DNA of 64,000 bases from Streptomyces cellostaticus (GCF_001513965.1 NZ_KQ948036.1:83352-147351); one strand, 5' to 3'. Counted from the stretch's first letter, positions 35,616 to 44,723 are shown. Notes: generated by a model from the letters alone, not told the origin. Translations and numbers: made by a program.

Positions 35616-36015
35616 TCAGGGCGTGGCCGGAGGCAGCAGGGGTCCGCAGTCCCACTGCTGGAAGATCAGCCGGGTCTCCACCCGGGCCACTTCCCGCTGT
35701 GAGGTGAACTCGTCCAGCACCAGCCGTTGCAGATCGGCCATGTCCGCCACGGCCACATGCACCAGGTAGTCGTCCGGACCGGTCAGATGGAACACGCTCC
35801 GCGACTCCGGCAGCGCGCGGATCCGCTCCACGAATGGCCCGACCAGTTCCCGCCGGTGCGGTCTGACCTGCACCGACAGCAGGGCTTCCAGGCCGCGTCC
35901 GAGCTTGGTCGGATCCAGTCGCAGCTGGTGGCCGAGGATCACGCCCGAGCGGCGCAGCCGGGTTATCCGGTCCAGACAGGTCGACGGCGCGACCCCCACC
36001 TGAGCGGCGACACCC
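35616..36015 (-). pseudogene. Lrp/AsnC regulator lacking its N-terminus (deletion scar)
   Basis: The frame carries VAAQVGVAPSTCLDRITRLR, then RSGVILGHQLRLDP, the second half of the helix-turn-helix and the linker, and a full RAM domain (ALLSVQVRPHR to IFQQWDCGPLLPP). The first ~25 residues of a normal Lrp protein are missing: homology stops at about 36015, exactly where plus-strand gamma-lyase homology begins. Upstream in-frame sequence is antisense to that gene fragment. DNA binding is doubtful. Confidence 0.78.
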
Positions 36016-36224
36016 TCATCCAGCACCCCGCGTCCATCAGCCACCGGATCGTCGACGCCGACGACCGGCGCGGCGCCGGGGTGAGCGACCGGCTGCTGCG
36101 GCTGTCGGTGGGCCTGGAGGACGTCGACGACCTGTGGATGGACCTGGACCAGGCCCTGGGGGAGCGGACCCGGACGCCCGTACGGCTGCACGAGGCGGCA
36201 ACGCTCCGGGAGAGCGCGGGCTGA
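36003..36224 (+). pseudogene. C-terminal fragment of a cystathionine/methionine gamma-lyase-like gene
   Basis: The frame reads GDTLIQHPASISHRIVDADD, then GVSDRLLRLSVGLEDVDDLW, the unmistakable end of the PLP-dependent Cys/Met-metabolism family. The PLP lysine and the whole large domain are absent. It starts at the same point where the minus-strand Lrp gene is cut. The two were once divergent neighbours, and a single deletion took both 5' regions and the control region between them. Confidence 0.82.
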
Positions 36225-36235
36225 CGGGCACCGGC

Positions 36236-36278
36236 CACGGACGACGGCCCGGTGCGGGGGGCCGGGCCGTCGTCCGTG
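36236..36278. terminator. Strong bidirectional terminator hairpin
   Basis: Seventeen-base perfect arms, CACGGACGACGGCCCGG (36236-36252) and its complement (36262-36278), around a nine-base loop. It lies between the convergent gamma-lyase fragment and the ACT-GNAT gene. Confidence 0.85.
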
Positions 36279-36286
36279 CGGGGACC

Positions 36287-37735
36287 TCAGTCGCAGCGGG
36301 TCGCTCGGCCGAGCCGCTCCTGGCCGCCGCCGTACGGCGGGCGGGCGGTGGCCGGGGCGGTGTCCAGCCTGGCCGTGATGACCAGGGTGCCCTCCTCGAT
36401 CTGGTAGTCCAGGGGCAGCCCGAGACCGCGCATCGCCGCGACCATCCCGGTGTTGGAGGCCTGGGTCACGGCGTACACGCTCGCGCAGTCCGCCTCCACC
36501 GCCATCGCCACCAGGCGGCCGAGGAGCTCGGCGCCGACGCCCCGCCGCTGCCACTCGTCCTCGATCAGCAGCGCGACCTCGGTCTCGTCGCCGTCCCACA
36601 GCAGATGCCCGAGGCCGACGATGCGGCCGGAGGCGGTCTGCGCGGCCAGCGTCCGCCCGAAGCGGGGGCTGAGCAGATGGTTCAGATAGCGGTCGGCGTC
36701 GCCGACCGGCCCGTGGTATCGCATGCCGAGGGTGCGCTGCGAGCACCGCTCGTGCATCGCCCTGGCCGCCGCCAGGTCGCCGGTGTCCACCCGGCGCACG
36801 GTCATGTCGTTGCCCTCGGGCAGCGTCAGCACGTCCTGGCTGCGCGGGATCCGCGGACCGAGTCGGCTGTCCAGCTCCACCAGGGCCCTGGCCCGCGCGA
36901 ACTCGGTCGGGGTGAACGGCAGATACGGCCGCTCCACCGTGAGCACACCGCCCTCCGGTGCCCGCAGCCGCATGACGGTGTCCTCGAGGACCCCCTCGAC
37001 CGGCACGGGCTCCGGTCCGCGGCCCCCGCCCACCGGTGCGGCGGGCAGCGAGCGGATCGTGCACCGGCCCAGCAACTGGCGCAGCGCCAGGGGGAGTTCG
37101 GCCGCGTCCAGCGCGGTGCGCGCCGCGAGACCGAGGACCCGGGTGGGGGCGTCCACCAGGTCGTGGGCGTCGGCCCGCTCGATCCAGGTGGACGAGCCGC
37201 CGGCCAGCGAGACCGCCCGGGTGATCTCGGCCGCCGTGAGCGCCTCCGGCGCCCGCAGCAGGAACTCGTCCACCGTGCCGTCGGCCAGCGGGTGCGTCTG
37301 CAGGCTCAGGATGTCGACCCGCCGTCCGGCCAGCGCTGTGCACAGTGCGGCCAGCGAACCGGGCTCGTCCTTCACCGTCGTCCGCATCCGCCACAGCGCG
37401 CTCGCCCCGGCCACGTCCTGCGCCGACGCGTCCGGTTCCGGCGAGAGCCCGGCCGACCGCGACTGTGCGGCCGGCCGGGCACCGGTATCCTCGGCGGGCG
37501 GTGCGTGGCCGTGGCGCCGTGCCCACCAGGTGTGGAACCCTGCCGTCGCGGCCAGCACGATCGCCGAGATCACCAGCAGCGCCGGACCGTCGGGCCCGTG
37601 CCCGATCAGGTTCGCCACCGCGTCCGCCACCGCGACGGCCGTGAACAGGGCGGCGAGTTCGACGAGGTCCCGCCGCCAGTGGTGGACGGGCCGACCGTGC
37701 TTCGCCCGGGTTGCATGAGACATGTCTGGAGTCAT
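36287..37735 (-). CDS. Membrane-anchored ACT-like / GNAT acetyltransferase fusion protein
   Basis: 482 residues from the first ATG; a second ATG is at 37723. Two hydrophobic helices (about 24-75: LVELAALFTAVAVADAVANL and ALLVISAIVLAATAGF) anchor the N-terminus. An ACT-like segment follows at about 112-165 (VKDEPGSLAALCTALAGRRV). A C-terminal GNAT domain lies at about 310-460 with the acetyl-CoA loop DEWQRRGVGAELLGRL. This suggests a membrane-tethered acetyltransferase controlled by a small ligand, perhaps an amino acid. Substrate is unknown. Confidence 0.8.
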   Translation of the reverse strand: MTPDMSHATRAKHGRPVHHWRRDLVELAALFTAVAVADAVANLIGHGPDGPALLVISAIVLAATAGFHTWWARRHGHAPPAEDTGARPAAQSRSAGLSPEPDASAQDVAGASALWRMRTTVKDEPGSLAALCTALAGRRVDILSLQTHPLADGTVDEFLLRAPEALTAAEITRAVSLAGGSSTWIERADAHDLVDAPTRVLGLAARTALDAAELPLALRQLLGRCTIRSLPAAPVGGGRGPEPVPVEGVLEDTVMRLRAPEGGVLTVERPYLPFTPTEFARARALVELDSRLGPRIPRSQDVLTLPEGNDMTVRRVDTGDLAAARAMHERCSQRTLGMRYHGPVGDADRYLNHLLSPRFGRTLAAQTASGRIVGLGHLLWDGDETEVALLIEDEWQRRGVGAELLGRLVAMAVEADCASVYAVTQASNTGMVAAMRGLGLPLDYQIEEGTLVITARLDTAPATARPPYGGGQERLGRATRCD

Positions 37736-37888
37736 GCAGCCACTGTGAAGGAACGGTGTTGCGTGATCACGAACGATTTGTGACCGATGGGTAAAGCATG
37801 CTTCCGTCCCTTTTGTTGCATTTTCTACCGTTGAGAGGTGGGAGCTGGCACGGCTTCGGCGTGCGGGGTCCGGCGGCCCCGCGTTGCC

Positions 37889-39475
37889 TTACTGGCCGAC
37901 CCGGCCCGGCTGCAGCCTCTGCGTGAACAGCACCGTGCCGTCCTGCTCGCGCAGCCGTACCGTCAGTTCGCCGCTGCCGCCGTCGATGTCGACCTCACCG
38001 AAGAACTGGTAGCCGCCGGCGGGCGAGACGTTCGAGGCGGTCGGCGCCTTCACGAACACCCGCTCCGGACCGAAGGTGCCGTCCAGCGCGTTGGCCGGGA
38101 ACGCACCGGCGTTCAGCGGCCCGGAGACGAACTCCCAGAACGGCTCGAAGTCGGTGAACGCCGCCCGCGAGGGCTGGTAGTGCTGGGCCGAGGTGTGGTG
38201 CACGTCCGCCGTCAGCCACAGCGTGCCGGTGATCCGACGGTGCTTGATGAAGCGCAGCAGCTCGGCGATCTGCAGCTCACGGCCCAGCGGGGCGCCCGGG
38301 TCGCCCTGCGCCACCGCCTCGAAGTCCGGCTTGTTCTCCATCGGGTCGGGCACCACGAGGCCGAGCGGCATGTCGGCGGCTATCACCTTCCACACCGCAC
38401 GCGACCGGGACAGCTCCCGCTTGAGCCACTCCAGCTGCTCACGGCCGAGGATGCCCTGCGGGTCCACCGTCTGGTCGTCGGGCGAGTTGGCGTTGCGGTA
38501 GGTGCGCATGTCCAGCACGAACACGTCCAGCAGCGGACCCTGGCGCAGCACGCGGTAGACCCGGCCCTCCTGCGCACCCGGACGCAGCGTGGAGACCGGG
38601 AAGTACTCGCTGAACGCCCGCCGGGCACGCGCCGCCAGCACGTCGATGCTCTTCTCGGTGTACCGGGTGTCGGTGGAGGCGATGACCTCGCCCGGATACC
38701 AGTTGTTGCGGACCTCGTGGTCGTCCCACTGGATGACGGACGGCACCTGGGCGTTGAACCGCCTGAGGTTCTCGTCGAGCAGGTTGTAGCGGAAGTTGCC
38801 CCGGTACTCGGCGAGGGTCTCGGCGACCTTCGCCTTCTCCTCGGTGGTGATGTTCCGCCAGGTGCTGCCGTCCGGCAGGGCCTGGGTGGCGGAGATCGGG
38901 CCGTCGGCGTAGATGTTGTCGCCGCTGCACAGGAAGAAGTCCGGGTCCAGCTTCGCCATCGCGTCGTAGATCCGGTAGCCGCCGCGGTCGGGGTTGATGC
39001 CCCAGCCCTGGCCGGCCAGGTCGCCCGACCACAGGAACCGCACGCCGTCGCGGCGGTGCCGGGAGGCGGTGCGGAAGGTGCCGGTCACGGGCTCGCCGGT
39101 GCGGCGCGGGTCGTCCGGGTCCGCGAGGAGCACGCGGTAGTGGATCTGCTCGCCGGAGGGCAGGCCGTGCAGCCGGGTGGTGCCGGTGAAGTCCGTGTCG
39201 GCGCCCAGCAGCGGGCCGTGCCATCTGTGCGGGTTGCGGAACGACTCGGTGGCCGAGGTCTCCACGATCATCCGGGCCGGCCGGTCCGAACGCACCCACA
39301 CCAGGCCCGAGTCGGCGGTCACGTCGCCCGTCTGCACGCCCCAGCCCGCCGTGGGGCGCCCGGAGAGGGCGAACGCCGGTGCCGCGCCGAGGCCGGCCGG
39401 CAGGGTCAGGGCCGCCGACGCGGCGAGGGAGCCGCGCAGCACGCTGCGGCGGCCGGGAAACGGACGGTGGGACAT
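37889..39475 (-). CDS. phoD: PhoD-like secreted alkaline phosphatase (Tat substrate)
   Basis: 528 residues from the ATG of MSHRPFPGRRSVLRGS after GGAGG. The first 40 residues form a Tat signal (RRSVLRG, hydrophobic stretch, APAFA cleavage site). The N-terminal PhoD domain contains GWGVQTGDVTADSGLVWVRS. The metallophosphatase core has LWSGDLAGQGWGINPD, FFLCSGDNIYADG, QWDDHEVRNNW and LTADVHHT. PhoD enzymes are Ca/Fe-dependent phosphodiesterases/monoesterases exported under phosphate limitation. No Pho box was identified with confidence. Confidence 0.93.
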   Translation of the reverse strand: MSHRPFPGRRSVLRGSLAASAALTLPAGLGAAPAFALSGRPTAGWGVQTGDVTADSGLVWVRSDRPARMIVETSATESFRNPHRWHGPLLGADTDFTGTTRLHGLPSGEQIHYRVLLADPDDPRRTGEPVTGTFRTASRHRRDGVRFLWSGDLAGQGWGINPDRGGYRIYDAMAKLDPDFFLCSGDNIYADGPISATQALPDGSTWRNITTEEKAKVAETLAEYRGNFRYNLLDENLRRFNAQVPSVIQWDDHEVRNNWYPGEVIASTDTRYTEKSIDVLAARARRAFSEYFPVSTLRPGAQEGRVYRVLRQGPLLDVFVLDMRTYRNANSPDDQTVDPQGILGREQLEWLKRELSRSRAVWKVIAADMPLGLVVPDPMENKPDFEAVAQGDPGAPLGRELQIAELLRFIKHRRITGTLWLTADVHHTSAQHYQPSRAAFTDFEPFWEFVSGPLNAGAFPANALDGTFGPERVFVKAPTASNVSPAGGYQFFGEVDIDGGSGELTVRLREQDGTVLFTQRLQPGRVGQ

Positions 39476-39601
39476 GGCTGTGCCTCCAGGGACGGGATCC
39501 GGCCAGTGTGCAGAGCCACACCTACTGGTGTGCTGCGGCGCGCACGCAAACCGCAAGTGAACAACGGGCCGCCGGGCCGCCGGTGGAATCCGGACAGCCG
39601 G

Positions 39602-41032
39602 TCAGCCGGCGAGCGCCTCGGCCATCAGCCGTACGCCCGCCCGGATCCGGGCCGGCGGCAACTGCGCGTACCCGAGCACCAGCCGCACACCGTCCTCGTC
39701 GCCGCGCGCGTGCGTGCAGGCACTGAGCGGGCGTACGGCGATCCCGGCGTCGGCGACCCGTTTCAGGAAGCCGTCCTGCGGGCCGTACCGTTCGGGGAGT
39801 TCGGCGATCGCGTGCAGGCCCGCCGCGATCCCCGACACCTTCGCCTCGGGGAAGTGCTCGGCCAGGGCGGCGACCAGGACGTCGCGCCGCTCACGGTAGG
39901 CGCGCTGGCAGCGGCGCAGCTGCCGGTCGTAGTCGCCGCGCTCCAGGAAACGTGCGAACAGCGCCTGGTCGAGGGAGGAGTGGCCGAGATCCATGGTCCG
40001 CTTGCGCTCCACCACCTCCTCCGCCAGGGCCGCGGGTACGAGCAGCCAGCCCAGCCGCAGCCCGGGCGCGAGGGACTTGCTGACCGAGCCCATGTAGGCG
40101 ACGCGTTCCGGATCGAGGCCCTGGAGGGCACCCACGGGAGCGCGGTCGTAGCGGAAGTCCCCGTCGTAGTCGTCCTCCAGCACCAGGCCGTCCACCGACC
40201 GCGCCCAGTCGAGCAGGCCGGCGCGGCGCCCCGCGGAGTACGCGATCCCGGTCGGGTACTGATGGGCGGGGGTCGTCGCCACGGCCCGTACGCCGGACCC
40301 GCGCAGCGGGCCGAGGGCCAGGCCCTCCTCGTCCAGCGGCAGCGGTACGGTGCCGAGACCGGCGGCCGCATACAGGCTGTCGTGCTGTGGACTGCCCGGG
40401 TCCTCGACCCCGATCGTGCGCATCCCGCGCGCGTGGAGCACGGATCCGACCAGGCTGCTCGCCTGGGCGACACCGGAGACGACCACGATCCGCTCCGGGT
40501 CGGCCACCACACCCCGGCGGCGGGCGAGCAGTGCGGCGAGCGCGGTGCGCAGCCGGGGCAGTCCGCGCGGGTCCGGGTAGCCGAGCTCGTGGTGCGGCAG
40601 TTCGGCCAGCACGGCGCGCTGTACGGCGGCCCAGGCGGCCCGCGGGAACAGCGACAGGTCCGGTGTGCCCGGGACGAAGTCGACACGGGTGCCCGGGGAG
40701 CGGGGAGCGAGGTCACGCGCGCGGGGGTGGGCGGCCCGCACGGCGTCGCTCACCCAGGTGCCCGCGCCCCGGCCGCTGCGCAGATACCCCTCGGCCGTCA
40801 GCTGCTCGTACGCGTCCGTGACCAGGCCTCGCGACACGCCGAGGTCGGCGGCGAGGTCCCGGCTGGACGGCAGGCGCGTGCCCGGCGCGAGCCGGCCGGA
40901 GCGGATCGCCTCGCGCAGCGCCGCCTGGAGGGCACGGCCACGCGCGCGTGCCGGTGCCGAGGCGGCGGGCAGCAGCAGCTCCCACGCCGCCGAGCCCGCA
41001 AGGCCGCCCGCAGTGGTCCCCGATGACGTCAT
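39602..41032 (-). CDS. MocR/PdxR-type GntR regulator with aminotransferase-like domain
   Basis: 476 residues. Winged helix at about 30-95 (LREAIRSGRLAPGTRLPSSR, then LGVSRGLVTDAYEQL) fused to a fold-type-I aminotransferase domain with the PLP lysine in MGSVSKSLAPGLRLGW. Such regulators sense PLP or amino-acid adducts. It is divergent from an EamA exporter across a 47-base spacer, which must hold both promoters and the operator, so the exporter is its likely target. Confidence 0.92.
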   Translation of the reverse strand: MTSSGTTAGGLAGSAAWELLLPAASAPARARGRALQAALREAIRSGRLAPGTRLPSSRDLAADLGVSRGLVTDAYEQLTAEGYLRSGRGAGTWVSDAVRAAHPRARDLAPRSPGTRVDFVPGTPDLSLFPRAAWAAVQRAVLAELPHHELGYPDPRGLPRLRTALAALLARRRGVVADPERIVVVSGVAQASSLVGSVLHARGMRTIGVEDPGSPQHDSLYAAAGLGTVPLPLDEEGLALGPLRGSGVRAVATTPAHQYPTGIAYSAGRRAGLLDWARSVDGLVLEDDYDGDFRYDRAPVGALQGLDPERVAYMGSVSKSLAPGLRLGWLLVPAALAEEVVERKRTMDLGHSSLDQALFARFLERGDYDRQLRRCQRAYRERRDVLVAALAEHFPEAKVSGIAAGLHAIAELPERYGPQDGFLKRVADAGIAVRPLSACTHARGDEDGVRLVLGYAQLPPARIRAGVRLMAEALAG

Positions 41033-41079
41033 GGAAGTGGACCTTAATCCGGACCGCCGCGCTTCCTAGCGTCAGCGTC

Positions 41080-42282
41080 ATGAAAGCCACCACCGCCCGC
41101 ACGACGACCACGACCACCCGCATGCGGGCCGGCACGACCCGCGGCGCCCTGCTCGCCGCCCTCGCCTGTGTGCTCGTCGGCGGCTCCTTCACCGCCAACA
41201 GTGTCCTGGGCCACTACCCGAGTGCCGACGGCCAGTTCCTGCGCTACGCCCTGGCCTGCCTGCTGCTCGTCCCGCTCGCGGGGAGCGACGGGATGCCGCG
41301 CCTGCGTGCGCTCGACGCTCGCCAGTGGGTCCGCCTCGCCCTGCTCGCGGGCATCGGCATGGTCGGCTTCAACCTGGCCGTCATCGCCGCCGAACGCAGC
41401 GCCGAACCCGCGGTCCCCGGTGTCTTCGTCGGCTGCGCACCGGTCGTGGTCGCCGTCCTCGTCCCGCTCCTCGACGGGCGCCCTCCGCAGCGTGCGGTGC
41501 TGTACGGCGCGCTGCTCGTCGCCGTCGGAGCCTTCACCGTGCAGGGCTGGGGACGTACGGACGGGCCCGGGATCGCCTACTCGGTGTGCGCGCTGGGCGG
41601 CGAGGTGGGGTTCGCGGTCCTCGCCGTGCCGGTGCTGCGGCCGCTCGGGCCGCGGCTGCTGTCCGCGACCGTGTGCGCCGTGGCCGCCGGCGAAGCCGCG
41701 CTCGCCGGTGCTGTCATGGACGGCGGCGCGTGGCTGCGCCGTCCCGACGCCACGGAGAGCGCCGCGCTGCTGTGGCAGGCGGCGGTCGTCACCGTCGTCG
41801 GCTTCGTGTGCTGGTACATGGGCATGCAGCGGCTCGGCGCGGAGCGGGCCACGCTGTTCTCCGGGCTCATCCCGGTGGCCGCCGCCTGTACCGCCCCGCT
41901 CGTCGGCACCGGCTCCTACGGGCCCGCACAGGCCGCGGGCAGCGCCCTGGTGGGCGCCGGGGTCGCCCTCGGCTCCGGTGCGCTGCGTCCGCGGCGGTCA
42001 GCGGCTGCCGTCGAGGATGACGCGAGCGACCAGCGCCGGGTCGTCGTTCATCGGGCAGTGCCCGCAGCCGGGCAGCCGGACCAGCCGGGCGCGCGGGATG
42101 ATCGTCTTGGCGCGGACGCCCTGGCGGCGCACGAGGATCCGGTCCCGGGTGCCCCAGGCCACCGTGACCGGCACACCCGGCAGATCGTCGGTGAACCGGA
42201 CGGTGCTGCCCGCCCGCAGGGTCGCGTCGAAACCGGTGGCCCCCACGAGCGCGAGCGTCTCGGCGACCACGGCCTCGGGTGA
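41080..42282 (+). CDS. EamA/DMT-family transporter with antisense-coded C-terminal extension
   Basis: 400 residues. Residues 1-306 form a usual ten-helix EamA transporter (LLAALACVLVGGSFTANSVL through VGAGVALGSGALRPRR). The frame then stays open for about 95 residues that are charged and unlike the family (VEDDASDQRRVVVHRAV onward). This tail is the antisense of the convergent hydrolase, giving a 285-bp overlap. The original stop was probably lost after LRPRR. The divergent MocR-type gene is its presumed regulator. Confidence 0.82.
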   Translation: MKATTARTTTTTTRMRAGTTRGALLAALACVLVGGSFTANSVLGHYPSADGQFLRYALACLLLVPLAGSDGMPRLRALDARQWVRLALLAGIGMVGFNLAVIAAERSAEPAVPGVFVGCAPVVVAVLVPLLDGRPPQRAVLYGALLVAVGAFTVQGWGRTDGPGIAYSVCALGGEVGFAVLAVPVLRPLGPRLLSATVCAVAAGEAALAGAVMDGGAWLRRPDATESAALLWQAAVVTVVGFVCWYMGMQRLGAERATLFSGLIPVAAACTAPLVGTGSYGPAQAAGSALVGAGVALGSGALRPRRSAAAVEDDASDQRRVVVHRAVPAAGQPDQPGARDDRLGADALAAHEDPVPGAPGHRDRHTRQIVGEPDGAARPQGRVETGGPHERERLGDHGLG

Positions 42283-42828
42283 ACGGCGTGCGGGACGGCC
42301 GTAGATGGTGCTCGTCAGCGCGGTACGGCCGGCCGCCGTGTGGGACAGCCGCTCCACCAGGGGCAGCGGGAGCCGCTGGGCGATGCCCCGCATCGTGAGC
42401 AGCACGGCGAAGGCGTAGCGCCGCTCGGCCTCCGTCCAGAAACCGGCCGGGGAGAGGGCCGTGACGGACCGTACGAGCTTCTCCCGGCCCAGCTCCAGGG
42501 CCAGCAGACCCCCCAGAGAGTTGCCGGCCACGTGCGGGCGGTCCAGCTCCAGCGTCTCGAACAGGGCGCCCAGCACGGCGTTGGTCGTGGGCAGGTCGTA
42601 GTCGAGGCCGCCCGGCAGGCCCGGGGACGCGCCGAAGCCCGGCAGGTCCACGGCGATCACGTCGCGCTCGGTCGCGAGGATGTCCACGACCGGGTCCCAG
42701 GCCTGGCGGTGATGGCCTATGCCGTGCAGCAGGACCAGCGGCTCACCGCGCCCCACGCGCGCGTAGCAGACGGTCACGTCCTTCGGGCCGTGCGGAGTGG
42801 GGACCTGGAAGGAGACGGTGGCGGACAT
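41998..42828 (-). CDS. Alpha/beta hydrolase
   Basis: 276 residues from the ATG of MSATVSFQVPTPHG, preceded by GAGGAG. LVLLHGIGHHRQAWDPVV holds the oxyanion region, DLPGFGASP follows, the nucleophile is the Ser of GNSLGG, an acidic residue is in AWGTRDRIL and the final His in PGCGHCPMND. A cap region is present. It resembles lipase/esterase or haloalkane-dehalogenase-type enzymes; substrate unknown. Its 3' third is overlapped by the convergent EamA frame. Confidence 0.88.
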   Translation of the reverse strand: MSATVSFQVPTPHGPKDVTVCYARVGRGEPLVLLHGIGHHRQAWDPVVDILATERDVIAVDLPGFGASPGLPGGLDYDLPTTNAVLGALFETLELDRPHVAGNSLGGLLALELGREKLVRSVTALSPAGFWTEAERRYAFAVLLTMRGIAQRLPLPLVERLSHTAAGRTALTSTIYGRPARRSPEAVVAETLALVGATGFDATLRAGSTVRFTDDLPGVPVTVAWGTRDRILVRRQGVRAKTIIPRARLVRLPGCGHCPMNDDPALVARVILDGSR

Positions 42829-42934
42829 GGGGGTGCTCCTCGGCTGGGCTGCTGACGGACGCCGTAGACAGCTTGTCAGCAATTACTACCGACGGGTAGC
42901 CCCTGGTGGGCGTGCGGGTCGCCCGCGTCCGGCC

Positions 42935-43588
42935 TCAGCGGGCGCGGCGCACCTCGAAGTTGAAGTCCGCGTGCCCGAACCTCTGGAAGAGACCGAACCA
43001 CAGCGGCAGCAGCATCTCCACCGCCCGCGCCGACCGGATCCCGCCGAGATCCAGCACCCGCTCGGCCGGCCAGCCGAACTCCCCGAGCAACTCCGTCACC
43101 TGCCGCTTGGCGGCGTCGTCCGCACCGCACACGAACAGGTTGTGCTCGCCGGGCACCCGCCCCGGATCCACCATCACCTGGCAGTTCACGGTGTTCAGCG
43201 TCTTCACCACGCGCGCGTGAGGGAAGGCCCGCTGGATCTGCTCGGCCACGCTGTCCGACTCCACCGGGTCCAGCCGCAACTGCCCGTCCTCGAACGACAC
43301 GGGATTGCACACGTCCACCACGACCTTGCCGGCCAGGTGCTCCGCCCCCGCCGCCCGTAGGGCGTCGAGCGCCACCCGGCCGCCCACCGCGTTCAGGACC
43401 ACCTCGGCCGCCGCGGCCGCGTCCGCGAACGCGCCGGCGTGCGCCCGGCCGCCCGCGGCCGTGGCCCACTCCAGCGCGACCGGATTGTCCTTCGTGCGCG
43501 ACCCCAGGGTCACGTCGTAGCCCAGCTCCACCAGCCTGCCGGCCAGTGTGCGGCCCACCTCGCCCGTGCCCAGCACCGCGTAGCGCAT
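42935..43588 (-). CDS. NADP-binding F420-reductase-like oxidoreductase
   Basis: 217 residues. The N-terminal Rossmann motif MRYAVLGTGEVGRTLAGRL is followed by LGSRTKDNP, where an arginine after the second strand suggests NADP(H). The remaining sequence (VVVDVCNPVSF, then VVKTLNTVN) follows the pattern of NADPH:F420 oxidoreductases and related dinucleotide-binding proteins. It is divergent from the ECF41 sigma-factor gene; ECF41 factors often sit next to oxidoreductases they control. Confidence 0.85.
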   Translation of the reverse strand: MRYAVLGTGEVGRTLAGRLVELGYDVTLGSRTKDNPVALEWATAAGGRAHAGAFADAAAAAEVVLNAVGGRVALDALRAAGAEHLAGKVVVDVCNPVSFEDGQLRLDPVESDSVAEQIQRAFPHARVVKTLNTVNCQVMVDPGRVPGEHNLFVCGADDAAKRQVTELLGEFGWPAERVLDLGGIRSARAVEMLLPLWFGLFQRFGHADFNFEVRRAR

Positions 43589-43709
43589 CGGTCACCTCCC
43601 GGACCCCGGCCGCCGGCCACCGGCGGTCCGCGGACATTGTGATCCGGACCGGTCCCGGACAGGCCGATTCCGCTTGGACACCGGCGGGCGTGTCGGATGG
43701 GATGGAGCG

Positions 43710-44594
43710 GTGACAGCAGACACCACGACCGACGTCTTCGAAGAGCACCGGCCCCTCCTCACGGGAGTCGCCTACCGCATGCTCGGCCGGGTCGCCGACG
43801 CGGAGGACGTGGTGCAGGACGCCTGGCTGCGCTGGTCCCGCGCCGACCGCGAACAGGTCCGCGAACCGCGCGCCTACCTCGTGCGCATCACCACCCGGCT
43901 GGCCATCGACCGGCTGCGCCAGGTGCAGGCGCGGGGCGAGGCGTACGTCGGCCCCTGGCTGCCCGAGCCCTGTGTCACCGACTTCGGCGACACCGTCCCC
44001 GACACCGCCGACCGCGCCCTGCTCGCCGACTCCGTCTCCCTCGCCGTGCTGGTCGTCCTGGAGTCGCTGTCGCCGCTGGAACGGGCCGTCTTCGTCCTCA
44101 GAGAGGCGTTCGGCTACCCGTACGCCGAGATCGCCACCCTGCTCGACCGCGGTGAGGCGGCGGTACGGCAGCTCGCCGGGCGGGCCCGCCGGCACGTCGA
44201 GGAGCGGCGGCCGCGCTACGAGGTCGATCCTGCCCAGCGTCGCGATCTGACCGAACGGTTCCTCGCGGCCGCGGCCGAGGGGGATCTGGCGGGGCTGATG
44301 TCCCTGCTCGCCCCCGACGCCCGGCTGGTCGCGGACAGCGGCGGCAAGGCGAAGGCGCCGGTGCGGATCCTGCACTCCGCTGACAAGGTGGGCCGCTTCA
44401 TCGCCGGCGTCGCCGGCAAGGGCGCGCCCGACCTGTCCTTCCGGGGCATCGAGGTCAACGGCGGCCGTGCGGTGCTCATCCTGTCCGGGGACAAGCCCGA
44501 CAGCGTGTTCCAGGTGGATGTCGCCGACGGTCGCATCACCACGGTGTACATCATCCGCAACCCCGACAAGCTGCGGTCCCTGGCCGCCCACTGA
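43710..44594 (+). CDS. ECF41-group sigma factor with SnoaL-like C-terminal domain
   Basis: 294 residues from a GTG after GGATGGAGCG. Sigma region 2 (YRMLGRVADAEDVVQDAWLRW) and region 4 (LSPLERAVFVLREAFGYPYAEIATLL) are joined by the linker motif WLPEP. The ~100-residue C-terminal domain has SGGKAKAP and ends in NPDKL, both marks of the ECF41 group. In characterised members this domain, not an anti-sigma factor, controls activity. A strong terminator follows. Confidence 0.92.
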   Translation: MTADTTTDVFEEHRPLLTGVAYRMLGRVADAEDVVQDAWLRWSRADREQVREPRAYLVRITTRLAIDRLRQVQARGEAYVGPWLPEPCVTDFGDTVPDTADRALLADSVSLAVLVVLESLSPLERAVFVLREAFGYPYAEIATLLDRGEAAVRQLAGRARRHVEERRPRYEVDPAQRRDLTERFLAAAAEGDLAGLMSLLAPDARLVADSGGKAKAPVRILHSADKVGRFIAGVAGKGAPDLSFRGIEVNGGRAVLILSGDKPDSVFQVDVADGRITTVYIIRNPDKLRSLAAH

Positions 44595-44610
44595 GCCGTA
44601 CCGCGCCGAG

Positions 44611-44634
44611 AGCCCCCGTCGTACGACGGGGGCT
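44611..44634 (+). terminator. Rho-independent terminator after the ECF sigma gene
   Basis: Perfect 12-base arms AGCCCCCGTCGT and ACGACGGGGGCT with no spacer bases, followed by TT, 16 bases past the stop codon. Confidence 0.85.
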
Positions 44635-44723
44635 TTGCCGCGATGTCACACACACGGCCCCTTACGAACGCCTCGTGAACGCTCCACGGCGCAGCCCCTG
44701 TGCATCACCCCAGGGAACGAGGA

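Noticed and set aside
37838..41026. 1062-codon plus-strand open frame over phoD and the MocR gene
   Set aside because: It spans two unrelated minus-strand genes and their spacer, so it cannot be a real protein.
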